Positions 54,925 through 62,114 of a stretch of DNA of 64,000 bases are shown piece by piece. Below the pieces are notes generated by a model, which worked only from the letters and a program-made list of their open reading frames with translations, had not been told where the DNA came from and searched no databases. Position 1 is the stretch's first letter. Each line of letters opens with the position of its first letter. The DNA is from CAINOH01 sp041663565 (GTDB lineage: Archaea; Micrarchaeota; Micrarchaeia; Norongarragalinales; CAINOH01): NCBI GenBank assembly GCA_041663565.1, contig JBAYMJ010000004.1:1-64000 (forward strand), written 5' to 3'. The translations under genes and the position numbers were made by a program.

Positions 54925-55656
54925 ATGACCATAGTTACGCCACAGACGTTCGATGCAATACTTTCCGAAAAGCGCGAGGAAGTCCCCGGAGTCATAACGA
55001 TGCGGCTCACACCGGTTGACGGCCGCAAGCTTTCCTTTGCCCCGGGCCAGTTCGCGATGCTGTGCTTCCCCGAGGAGGCTGACCCACAGCGCAAGTGCCG
55101 CGCATACTCCATCTCATCGGCGCCCCAGGTTGCAGACTACGTCGAGGTGACCATCAAGGTAGTCAAGGAGTGGACGACCCGCATGACCTCGACTTCGGTT
55201 GGCGCCAAGCTGCAGGTCAAGATGCCCTTCGGACGGTTCGTCCTCGACCCGGCGTGCAAGGACCACGTGTTCATCGCAGGCGGCGTGGGAATCACGCCCT
55301 TTGCGGCAATGTCAAGCCACCTTGCCGCGACCAAGCCCGAAGGCGTGAAGGCGACCCTGTTCTACAGCGCAAAGACGCCTGCAACGCTCATATTCCGCAA
55401 GAGGTTCGAGGACATCTCAAAGGAGTGGCCCGGGCTGAAGCTTGCGTTCACCATTACCGACAAGGAGTACGCGGGCACGGACTGGAGCGGGCACCGCGGA
55501 AGGCTGGACGCCGAATACGTCAAGGCCACGCTTGGCGGAATAGGGGGGAAGAAGTTCTACCTCTGCGGCTCCGGCCAGATGATGGGCGGCATCGAGGAGA
55601 TACTTGAATCGATGGGCGTTGCCAAGGAGAACATCCACACCGAAAAGTTCGGATGA
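54925..55656 (+). CDS. FAD/NAD(P)-binding reductase (ferredoxin-NADP reductase family)
   Basis: 243 residues from ATG 54925; an upstream in-frame ATG would add 17. FAD motif CRAYSISSAP, then the nucleotide domain with AGGVGITPFAAM, LFYSAKTPATLIF and YLCGSGQMMGGIEEIL. There is no iron-sulphur cluster motif at the C-terminus, unlike PyrK-type subunits. The electron partner is unknown. Confidence 0.85.
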   Translation: MTIVTPQTFDAILSEKREEVPGVITMRLTPVDGRKLSFAPGQFAMLCFPEEADPQRKCRAYSISSAPQVADYVEVTIKVVKEWTTRMTSTSVGAKLQVKMPFGRFVLDPACKDHVFIAGGVGITPFAAMSSHLAATKPEGVKATLFYSAKTPATLIFRKRFEDISKEWPGLKLAFTITDKEYAGTDWSGHRGRLDAEYVKATLGGIGGKKFYLCGSGQMMGGIEEILESMGVAKENIHTEKFG

Positions 55657-55669
55657 AAAACGGCGACGA

Positions 55670-55957
55670 CTAGCGCTTGGTCTTCATCTTCTCGCCGACG
55701 AAGCTGATGAGGTCGCGCAGCTTCTTTTCCATCGTGGGGTAGTCCACGAGCTCTTCCAGCCCGGTGCGCATCGACTCGATTTCGGGCTTCATCTTCAGGT
55801 ACTCGCGCTCGAGCTGCTCAAGGCGCGACGAGAGCTCCTTTATCTCCTTCTGCGTCCTGCGCTGGTAGTCGATGACAAAGTATATCACTACCGCGAGGAT
55901 GACCATGGAGATGGTGAAAAGCCCGAACGCAATTGCCGACATGCCTAGGATTTCCAT
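55670..55957 (-). CDS. Small membrane-anchored coiled-coil protein
   Basis: 95 residues from ATG 55957. One membrane helix (about 8-30), then a heptad-rich coiled coil (QKEIKELSSRLEQLEREYLK). It lies 4 bases from the next gene, which has the same plan. Function unknown. Confidence 0.6.
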   Translation of the reverse strand: MEILGMSAIAFGLFTISMVILAVVIYFVIDYQRRTQKEIKELSSRLEQLEREYLKMKPEIESMRTGLEELVDYPTMEKKLRDLISFVGEKMKTKR

Positions 55958-55961
55958 GTTG

Positions 55962-56240
55962 TCACGACCCCTCAATAACCGCCGAAGTCAGGTCCTTGGC
56001 CTGCTTTGTGATGCTCTGCATCGCGTTGCGGGTGATTTTCTTCTCCAGGCCGGACTTTGCCGCCTGGATGTCCGAAGTCATGGCCGCGGACTCCGCGTGG
56101 GCGGACTCGATGCGGGCCGAAAGCTCCGCGACGCTGGCCACAGCAGCCTCGTGCGTCTTCTTGGAAAGATGGTAGGCGACTGCAGCGGCCGCTACCGAGA
56201 CCAGGAAACAGAATCCCGCAACGTAGAGGTCGTCTGCCAT
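55962..56240 (-). CDS. Small membrane-anchored coiled-coil protein
   Basis: 92 residues from ATG 56240. An N-terminal membrane helix (about 5-24) precedes an Ala/Ser/Glu-rich coiled coil. The same architecture as its neighbour without clear sequence identity. It follows the pilin at 56255 and may be co-transcribed with it. Confidence 0.6.
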   Translation of the reverse strand: MADDLYVAGFCFLVSVAAAAVAYHLSKKTHEAAVASVAELSARIESAHAESAAMTSDIQAAKSGLEKKITRNAMQSITKQAKDLTSAVIEGS

Positions 56241-56254
56241 ATTGCCATCAATAC

Positions 56255-56737
56255 CTAGGCGCACGTTCCGATAAGCGGCCGGGCACCGGTCTGCCTCATG
56301 GAGTAAGTCATGAAGTTGTACAGGATGTTGACCTGGGTTATCTCGAACATCTTGCCCGTTGCGGTATAGACGCAGGGGTTGCCGTTCGTGAAGCCGGTGA
56401 TGTAGATTGCCTTCTCCTCGCCTGCCGTGAGGAGCTGGTAGCCCGTGCTCAGGTTGCGCACGTTGCCTGAGCCGTCGTCAAACTGTATCTCGGTGATGTT
56501 GAGCTTGTCCGAGCCGCGGTTTGCGACCATCAAAAGGGCGGTGCCGTTGCCGAGCTGGACCGTAGTGATGGAAAACGGCGTGGCCGTCTTCCAATAGGAC
56601 TGGGACTCCTTTTCCCTTGAGGGGCCGCCCACTTGCGGGAACCATCCTAGAAGCGCGATGATGACCATCGCCACAAGCAATACTGCGCCGAGGATGACGA
56701 GATATTCTGTCGCGCCCTGCCCCTTTGAACGAGCCAT
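56255..56737 (-). CDS. Archaeal pilin
   Basis: 160 residues from ATG 56737 with AGGTGA upstream. MARSKGQGATEYLVILGAVL is a class III pilin signal (K-G-Q-x-x-x-E-Y). The head domain ends with a Cys (IGTCA) and has another at YNxNPCVYT-like positions. It is separate from the pilus operon. Confidence 0.85.
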   Translation of the reverse strand: MARSKGQGATEYLVILGAVLLVAMVIIALLGWFPQVGGPSREKESQSYWKTATPFSITTVQLGNGTALLMVANRGSDKLNITEIQFDDGSGNVRNLSTGYQLLTAGEEKAIYITGFTNGNPCVYTATGKMFEITQVNILYNFMTYSMRQTGARPLIGTCA

Positions 56738-56862
56738 AGAATCACCTAGTTCATACGATTGGTTGGAATTATACAAGGGGAACGGGAGGGGGAAATAAAA
56801 AAGTAGGTTTTGGGGAAAGACCACCCAATAACCCGTGCTGCTTGGGCGCCTAGCCAATCTGG

Positions 56863-58086
56863 CTATTTCCTTCTTCGCGCAAGCTCGGCCCGTACCTCGT
56901 CCGGGGTTATCCCTTTCTTTGCCATCAGCACAAGAAGGAAGTACGAAAGGTCCGCTATCTCCCACACGAGGTTCTCACGGTCCTGGTAATCTATGACCTC
57001 TGCTGACTCCTCGGCAACCTTGTCCAAGATTGTTGACTCGCTTGCGCTGATTGCCGAGGTGAAGGAGCCTTCCTGCGGGTCATCCACCTTGCCCTTCACT
57101 ACGGCATACAACTCGTCCAACCCGAACTTCCTGTTGCCAAAGCAGCTGTAGGTGCCGGTGTGGCAGGCGAAATTCTCCTGCCTGACGGTAAAGAGAAGGC
57201 TGTCGCGGTCGCAGTCGTACCTTGCAGTCAGCAGGGCCTGGAAGTTGCCCGAAGTCTCGCCCTTGGTCCACAACGTTTTTCGCGAGCGGCTGTAATACGC
57301 GGCCTTGCCAGTCTCAAACGTCCTGGCAACCGACTCCTTTGAGGACCACGCGAGCATCAGGACCTGCCCGTTCCCGTCTTGGACAATCGTCGGGATGAGG
57401 CCGGTCGCCGGGTCGAACCGCAGGACGCCAGCAAAAGCATCCGCAAGCCTTACCGCGCCGGTGTAGATGGACATCCCGAGCTGCGGGTTCATGCCGGCTT
57501 CCTCTATTTTTTTTATTTCTTCGGTTGTGGTGATTCCGCCAGCAATCGTGAGCTTGTTCTTAGTCGAAGCCTTGACCTGCATTATGGCGCCAAAATCCAC
57601 TCCCTGCATCAGGCCCTCGCGGTCGACGTTGGTGTAGAGAAATTCCGAGCATAACGGTTCGAGTTTTTTTGCAAGCCCAACCGGCGTGTTGTCCGTCGCG
57701 TTGGTCCAGCCTTTGTCCACCACTTTCCCTTGCTTCGAGTCAAGGGCTACAACCAGCCTGTCCTTTGGAAGCTGGGAAAGGAACTCCGGCGTTGCCGCGG
57801 TGCCTATGATTATTTTTTTCGCGCCAGCAGCAAGCAGCTCGTTTGCCCGGCCGGCCGTGCGTATCCCGCCGCCCACGCGGCAGTCCGCAACCTTGCAAAG
57901 GGCCTTCACCAACTCCAGGTTGTCGCCCCTGCCTAGGGCCGCGTCCAAGTCGATGACTGCGACTTCGCCGTACTTCGCGAACTCCGCCGCAAGCCCAAGT
58001 GGGTCGTCCCGCTCAAGGACTTTCTCCTTCCCCTGCCGCAGCTGGACCGCCTTTCCGCCCATCAGGTCAATGCTTGGTATGATCAT
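56863..58086 (-). CDS. hisAIE: Trifunctional HisA-HisI-HisE fusion
   Basis: 407 residues from ATG 58086; an upstream in-frame start at 58146 would add 20. Residues 1-about 225 are HisA (MIIPSIDLMGGKAVQLRQG, VGGGIRT, IAGGI). About 230-335 is HisI, the PR-AMP cyclohydrolase (WTKGETSGN, DCDRDSLLF, CHTGTYSCF). About 340-407 is HisE, the PR-ATP pyrophosphatase (KVAEESAEVIDY, WEIADLSYFLLVLM). Steps 2 to 4 of histidine synthesis are thus on one chain. HisI-HisE fusions are common; the HisA addition is unusual to my knowledge. Last gene of the his operon. Confidence 0.92.
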   Translation of the reverse strand: MIIPSIDLMGGKAVQLRQGKEKVLERDDPLGLAAEFAKYGEVAVIDLDAALGRGDNLELVKALCKVADCRVGGGIRTAGRANELLAAGAKKIIIGTAATPEFLSQLPKDRLVVALDSKQGKVVDKGWTNATDNTPVGLAKKLEPLCSEFLYTNVDREGLMQGVDFGAIMQVKASTKNKLTIAGGITTTEEIKKIEEAGMNPQLGMSIYTGAVRLADAFAGVLRFDPATGLIPTIVQDGNGQVLMLAWSSKESVARTFETGKAAYYSRSRKTLWTKGETSGNFQALLTARYDCDRDSLLFTVRQENFACHTGTYSCFGNRKFGLDELYAVVKGKVDDPQEGSFTSAISASESTILDKVAEESAEVIDYQDRENLVWEIADLSYFLLVLMAKKGITPDEVRAELARRRK

Positions 58087-58165
58087 TTTCTCACGCTCAT
58101 CTATGCTTGTGTTCCCAGTGCCCGCCGGCCCCGGTGCCCGCGCCATTATATTCTTCTTCCCATGC

Positions 58166-58999
58166 TCATGTCCTTACGCTTACTTTTCTTGCCGCAAGGT
58201 AATCCTTTATCTCTCCCACGGTCAGGTTCCCGTAGTGGACCAGCGAGGCCACCAATGCGGCATCCGCGTTTCCCTTTTCAAAAACATCTGCAAAATCGGA
58301 CAGCTTTCCCGCTCCCCCCGACGCAATCACGGGTATGTTCACCGCATTGCTGACTGCGCAGGTCAGCTCCAAGTCGTACCCTTCCTTGGTGCCGTCGCGG
58401 TCCATCGAGGTCAAAAGGACCTCTCCCGCGCCGAGCTTCTCAGCGCGGCGGACCCACTCAACCGCGTCAATCCCTGTGGGAGTCCTTCCGCCATTTACGA
58501 AGACTTCCCAGCCTGCAACCCTGCCGGTTCCATCACCAGACGCCTTGCCCGCTGCTTTGCCCGCGGACTCGCCCATCGCTTTCCCCTCTGTTCCATACCT
58601 TTTTTTCGCATCAACCGCAAGGACGACAGCCTGGCTTCCGAACCTTTCGGCCGCCTCTGAAACCAACTGCGGGTTTTTCACTGCTGCGGTGTTCAGCGAT
58701 ACTTTGTCAGCCCCTGCTGCCAATATCTCCTGCACCTGTTCAACCGTGGAAATGCCTCCACCGACGGTGAACGGGATGAACACTTCCCTTGCGACGCGTT
58801 CCACAAGCCCGACAATCATCCTCCGCTTTTCAACTGACGCGGTTATGTCAAGGAAAACCAGCTCGTCAGCACTGTCATCATTGTACTTCTTGGCGAGGGC
58901 AACAGGGTCGCCTGCGTACTGCAAGTTTACGAAATTCGTCCCCTTGACCACCTGCCCGTCCCGAACGTCAAGGCAGGGGATTATGCGTTTTGTCAGCAT
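58166..58999 (-). CDS. hisF: Imidazole glycerol phosphate synthase subunit HisF
   Basis: 277 residues. TIM barrel with catalytic Asp11 (CLDVRDG) and Asp130 (VLAVDAKK), and the phosphate loops VGGGIST and ASGGAG. Residues about 136-162 are a Gly/Ala/Lys-rich insertion between strands that lengthens the usual about 253 residues. It overlaps hisH by 7 bases. Confidence 0.93.
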   Translation of the reverse strand: MLTKRIIPCLDVRDGQVVKGTNFVNLQYAGDPVALAKKYNDDSADELVFLDITASVEKRRMIVGLVERVAREVFIPFTVGGGISTVEQVQEILAAGADKVSLNTAAVKNPQLVSEAAERFGSQAVVLAVDAKKRYGTEGKAMGESAGKAAGKASGDGTGRVAGWEVFVNGGRTPTGIDAVEWVRRAEKLGAGEVLLTSMDRDGTKEGYDLELTCAVSNAVNIPVIASGGAGKLSDFADVFEKGNADAALVASLVHYGNLTVGEIKDYLAARKVSVRT

Positions 59000-59721
59000 T
59001 CAAGCCACCTTCGAAGCAAGTCCAGCCCGAACTCGCCGCTTCTTTCCGGGTGGAACTGCACTGCAGTAACGTTCCCCTTCCGGACTGCGCTCGCAAAATC
59101 GCCGTAATAGTCAGTTGTCGCAGCGACGATGCCCAAGTCGTCGGGGACGACGAAATAGGAATTGACGAAATACGCGTAGCCTTCCTTGATAAGACCGGGT
59201 TGCATGTTTTTTCCACCTTCCGAGCAGTCTCCGCCTTTTCCATCTTTTGGGCAGCCCGCGCCTTTTCCGGCATTCGTGTTGTCCCCGCATTTTCCGTCTT
59301 TTGTGCCGTATTCTCCGTTCCCGTTCTTTCCTTCAGCAACAACTGGAATAATCCTGTTCCAGCCAACTTGCGGCACTTTTCCCTTTGAAAAGCGGATTAC
59401 CTTTCCTTTGAACACGCCAAGGCCGGCCACCCCGGGGCTTTCCTCGCTCGACTCGAACAGCGCCTGCAGCCCGAGGCAGATTCCAAGAAACGGCGTGCCT
59501 TTTGCGATGGCCCCGACTATGGCCTCGTCCAGCCCTTTTTTCCTCAGGCGTTCCATCATGTACCCGAACGAGCCCACTCCGGGAAATATTATCCTTTCAG
59601 CTGCAAGGATTTCCGAAGGGCTCGCGCTCAGCCTTGACCTTGCGCCAAGCCGGTCGAGCGCGTTCCTCACGCTCGAGATGTTTCCCGCCCCGTAGTCTAC
59701 AATTACGACATCATCTGCCAT
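58993..59721 (-). CDS. hisH: Imidazole glycerol phosphate synthase glutaminase HisH
   Basis: 242 residues. Class I glutaminase with FPGVGSFG, nucleophile Cys82 (GICLGLQ) and the His-Pro-Glu at 224-226 (HPERSG). Residues about 129-175 are a Gly/Lys/Asn-rich insertion with four Cys and no counterpart in typical HisH of about 200 residues. It supplies ammonia to HisF. Confidence 0.93.
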   Translation of the reverse strand: MADDVVIVDYGAGNISSVRNALDRLGARSRLSASPSEILAAERIIFPGVGSFGYMMERLRKKGLDEAIVGAIAKGTPFLGICLGLQALFESSEESPGVAGLGVFKGKVIRFSKGKVPQVGWNRIIPVVAEGKNGNGEYGTKDGKCGDNTNAGKGAGCPKDGKGGDCSEGGKNMQPGLIKEGYAYFVNSYFVVPDDLGIVAATTDYYGDFASAVRKGNVTAVQFHPERSGEFGLDLLRRWLEC

Positions 59722-59724
59722 AAA

Positions 59725-60318
59725 CTATATCGCCCCTTTCGTGCTCGGCATGCTGCCCTTTGCCCTCGCGTCCTTCGAGCAAGCCATCTTCAGGGCTTTG
59801 GCGAACGCCTTGAAAGCCGCCTCAATCTTGTGGTGGTCGCTCCTGCCGCAGGGTATGCGGACGACTACGTTGGCCCCCAGGCCGGAAGCGAATCCCTGGA
59901 AGAAATCCTCAATCGTGTCAGTGTCGAAGCCGCCGCAGAACTGGCGCTCGAACTTGGCGTCGTACTGCACGAAGGGCCTGCCGCAGACGTCAACTGCGAC
60001 AATCGCAAGCGCCTCATCCATCGGGAACACGAAGTATCCTGCACGGTTTATTCCCTTCTTGTCCGAAAGGGCGGCCCTGAAAGCCTGGCCTAGCGCGATG
60101 CCGCAGTCCTCCACAAGGTGGTGCGAGTCAACCTCGAGGTCGCCTTCCGCCTTGACTTCCAGGTTGAAGAGGCCGTGCTTTGCGAAGGACTCCAGCATGT
60201 GGCTGAAAAAGCCGATTGGCGTCCCAACCGAGTACCTTCCGTTCCCGTCCACGTTCAACGACAGGGTTATGGCCGTCTCCTTGGTCTTCCGCACGATTTT
60301 TGCCTTACGCATAAGCAC
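59725..60318 (-). CDS. hisB: Imidazoleglycerol-phosphate dehydratase
   Basis: 197 residues from a GTG start 6 bases after AGGAGG; ATG 60312 is the alternative. Metal-binding motifs DSHHLVEDCGIALG and GRSDHHKIEAAFKA, with FFSHMLES near residue 40. Single-function form without the phosphatase domain found in enterobacteria. Confidence 0.93.
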   Translation of the reverse strand: MLMRKAKIVRKTKETAITLSLNVDGNGRYSVGTPIGFFSHMLESFAKHGLFNLEVKAEGDLEVDSHHLVEDCGIALGQAFRAALSDKKGINRAGYFVFPMDEALAIVAVDVCGRPFVQYDAKFERQFCGGFDTDTIEDFFQGFASGLGANVVVRIPCGRSDHHKIEAAFKAFAKALKMACSKDARAKGSMPSTKGAI

Positions 60319-60328
60319 TCACATCCTC

Positions 60329-61030
60329 CTAAACATTCCCAGACCCGTCTCTTGGTTTCTCCGCCCTTTTTGCCGACTTTACCGATTTTGTCCAATTCAT
60401 TACGTCCGCGTTAATGCCCCGAAAATCCGGCTTGGTAACCCAGATGCACTTGCCTCCCCCTTGCTTGATTCGGGCCATAAATGGCGCGTCGCCTTCCGAG
60501 TCCGCAATCCCGGCAACCATTGAAAGCGGAGTGCCCGCGTCCGAACAGGCCCGCAGGAGCGCGGCCTCCTTTTGCTTTCCCTCAATCACCGGGCCGACAA
60601 GGCCTACTGCCTTGCCGCCGGCCATCCGCAACCTGCTTGCAAGCACAACCGCATCCTTGAGCCCGAGCCTTCCCGCGACCCTTTCCGCAATCGGCTCGTA
60701 GCTTGCGGTCAGAATGCACACGCGGGCCCCCAGCGATTCAACACCTGAAAAAAATCCTGCAGCTCCGGGAAACAGCTTTGCATCATCGGCCACCCTTGCA
60801 AACGCCTCATTTGGTATCGGGTCCCTTGACGCAACCCGCTCCAAAAGCACCCTCACGTCCGAGCCATTCTCCTCGGCATCGAGCCTCGCGGCTTCCTTTT
60901 CCAGGCTGAACCCCCTGAAAAATGCGAATATGGTGTCGCCATCGACGATGGTGCCGTCAAGGTCCGACGCTATGAGAAAACCCTCGAGGGGCTTTGCGCA
61001 GTATTTTTTTCCGGTTGCAGTCGTGCTCAT
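60329..61030 (-). CDS. HAD phosphatase in the his operon, candidate histidinol-phosphatase
   Basis: 233 residues. SerB-like HAD motifs: ASDLDGTIVDGD (I), CILTASYEP (II), conserved Lys in EGKQKEAAL (III) and GIADSEGDAPF (IV). It lies between hisC and hisB with 6- and 10-base gaps. No other histidinol-phosphate phosphatase (HisN, HisB-N or PHP type) is in the operon, so this protein is the likely holder of that step. The assignment is by position; phosphoserine phosphatase remains an alternative. Confidence 0.75.
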   Translation of the reverse strand: MSTTATGKKYCAKPLEGFLIASDLDGTIVDGDTIFAFFRGFSLEKEAARLDAEENGSDVRVLLERVASRDPIPNEAFARVADDAKLFPGAAGFFSGVESLGARVCILTASYEPIAERVAGRLGLKDAVVLASRLRMAGGKAVGLVGPVIEGKQKEAALLRACSDAGTPLSMVAGIADSEGDAPFMARIKQGGGKCIWVTKPDFRGINADVMNWTKSVKSAKRAEKPRDGSGNV

Positions 61031-61036
61031 GCAAAA

Positions 61037-62113
61037 TCAAATCCCATCAAAGCTTTTCCCCAATATCCTGCCAAGTTCCGCTGCAAGGCGCCGGTTCTCT
61101 TCCCCGGTCCCGACTGTTATGCGGATGCAGTTTCCAAGCATCGGAAGCGACGACCGGTCGCGGACTATAATGCTCGCCTCTTCTGCCAGCCGTCCCTGTA
61201 CTTCCTTAGAGCTGATTCCCTCAGGAAAGCGCACCAGCACAAAGTTCGCCTGGCCGGGAAACACCTCAAGCCCGAGCCTTCGTAGGCCGCCCGAGAGCCT
61301 CTCGCGCTCCGCCATTATAGCGGACACGTTTTCGAGCATCCGCGCCTTCCCTTCGCGCAGCGCTTTCGACGCCAGAATCTGGCTCAGGGTGCCCACGCCG
61401 TACGGGAACCTTATCTTTCTCATTACCTTGATGGCTCCGGGCGACGAGATGCAGTAACCTACGCGGAGCGCGGCAAGCCCCCACGCCTTGGACAGCGTCC
61501 GCGAGACAATCAGGTTCGCAAACTCGTCAACAAGGGGCCTGACGGTTTTGCCGCAGAACTCGAAATACGCCTCGTCCACGAACACCATCCCGTTGAACTC
61601 TCTCGCCAGCCTGCGGATTGAGGCTTCACCAACCGGCCTTCCGGTCGCGGCGTCGGGGCTTGCGAGGAAAACGATGCGCGTATCCGAATCCACGCAATCC
61701 AATACCGCGTCCACATCCAATTCAAAGTCGCGCGTCATAAGGGCCTGCCGCTCCGTAGCGCCCGCCACTTGCGAACGCACGCCCCACATCGAGTACCCGG
61801 GCTGGACGGTCACGACGTTGTCGCCAGCGCCGCAAAACGCCGATGCGGCAATGGAGATTATGTCGTCCGAGCCGTTTCCGACAAGCAGCTGCCCTTCACC
61901 GGCGCCGCAGTAGCCGCCGAGCAACCCCGCCAGCTCGGTGCAGTCCGAATCGGGATACCGGTTCAGGCTCACGCCAGGATAGTCAACTGCGCTGCCGAAC
62001 GGGTTCTCGTTGGCATCCAGGAAAGCGCCGGCTTTCTTGTAAAGGTCCCGTGCGCAGACGTATGACTCTAGCTGGGCGACTTCCGGCCTTGCCCTGATGG
62101 TCTTGCTTATCAT
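61037..62113 (-). CDS. hisC: Histidinol-phosphate aminotransferase
   Basis: 358 residues. Fold type I PLP enzyme: LDANENPFG at the N-terminus, GNGSDDII, FVDEAYFEF, and the PLP lysine in SRTLSKAWGLAALRVGY. It converts imidazole acetol phosphate to histidinol phosphate. It starts one base before the hisGD stop triplet. Confidence 0.93.
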   Translation of the reverse strand: MISKTIRARPEVAQLESYVCARDLYKKAGAFLDANENPFGSAVDYPGVSLNRYPDSDCTELAGLLGGYCGAGEGQLLVGNGSDDIISIAASAFCGAGDNVVTVQPGYSMWGVRSQVAGATERQALMTRDFELDVDAVLDCVDSDTRIVFLASPDAATGRPVGEASIRRLAREFNGMVFVDEAYFEFCGKTVRPLVDEFANLIVSRTLSKAWGLAALRVGYCISSPGAIKVMRKIRFPYGVGTLSQILASKALREGKARMLENVSAIMAERERLSGGLRRLGLEVFPGQANFVLVRFPEGISSKEVQGRLAEEASIIVRDRSSLPMLGNCIRITVGTGEENRRLAAELGRILGKSFDGI

Positions 62114-62114
62114 A

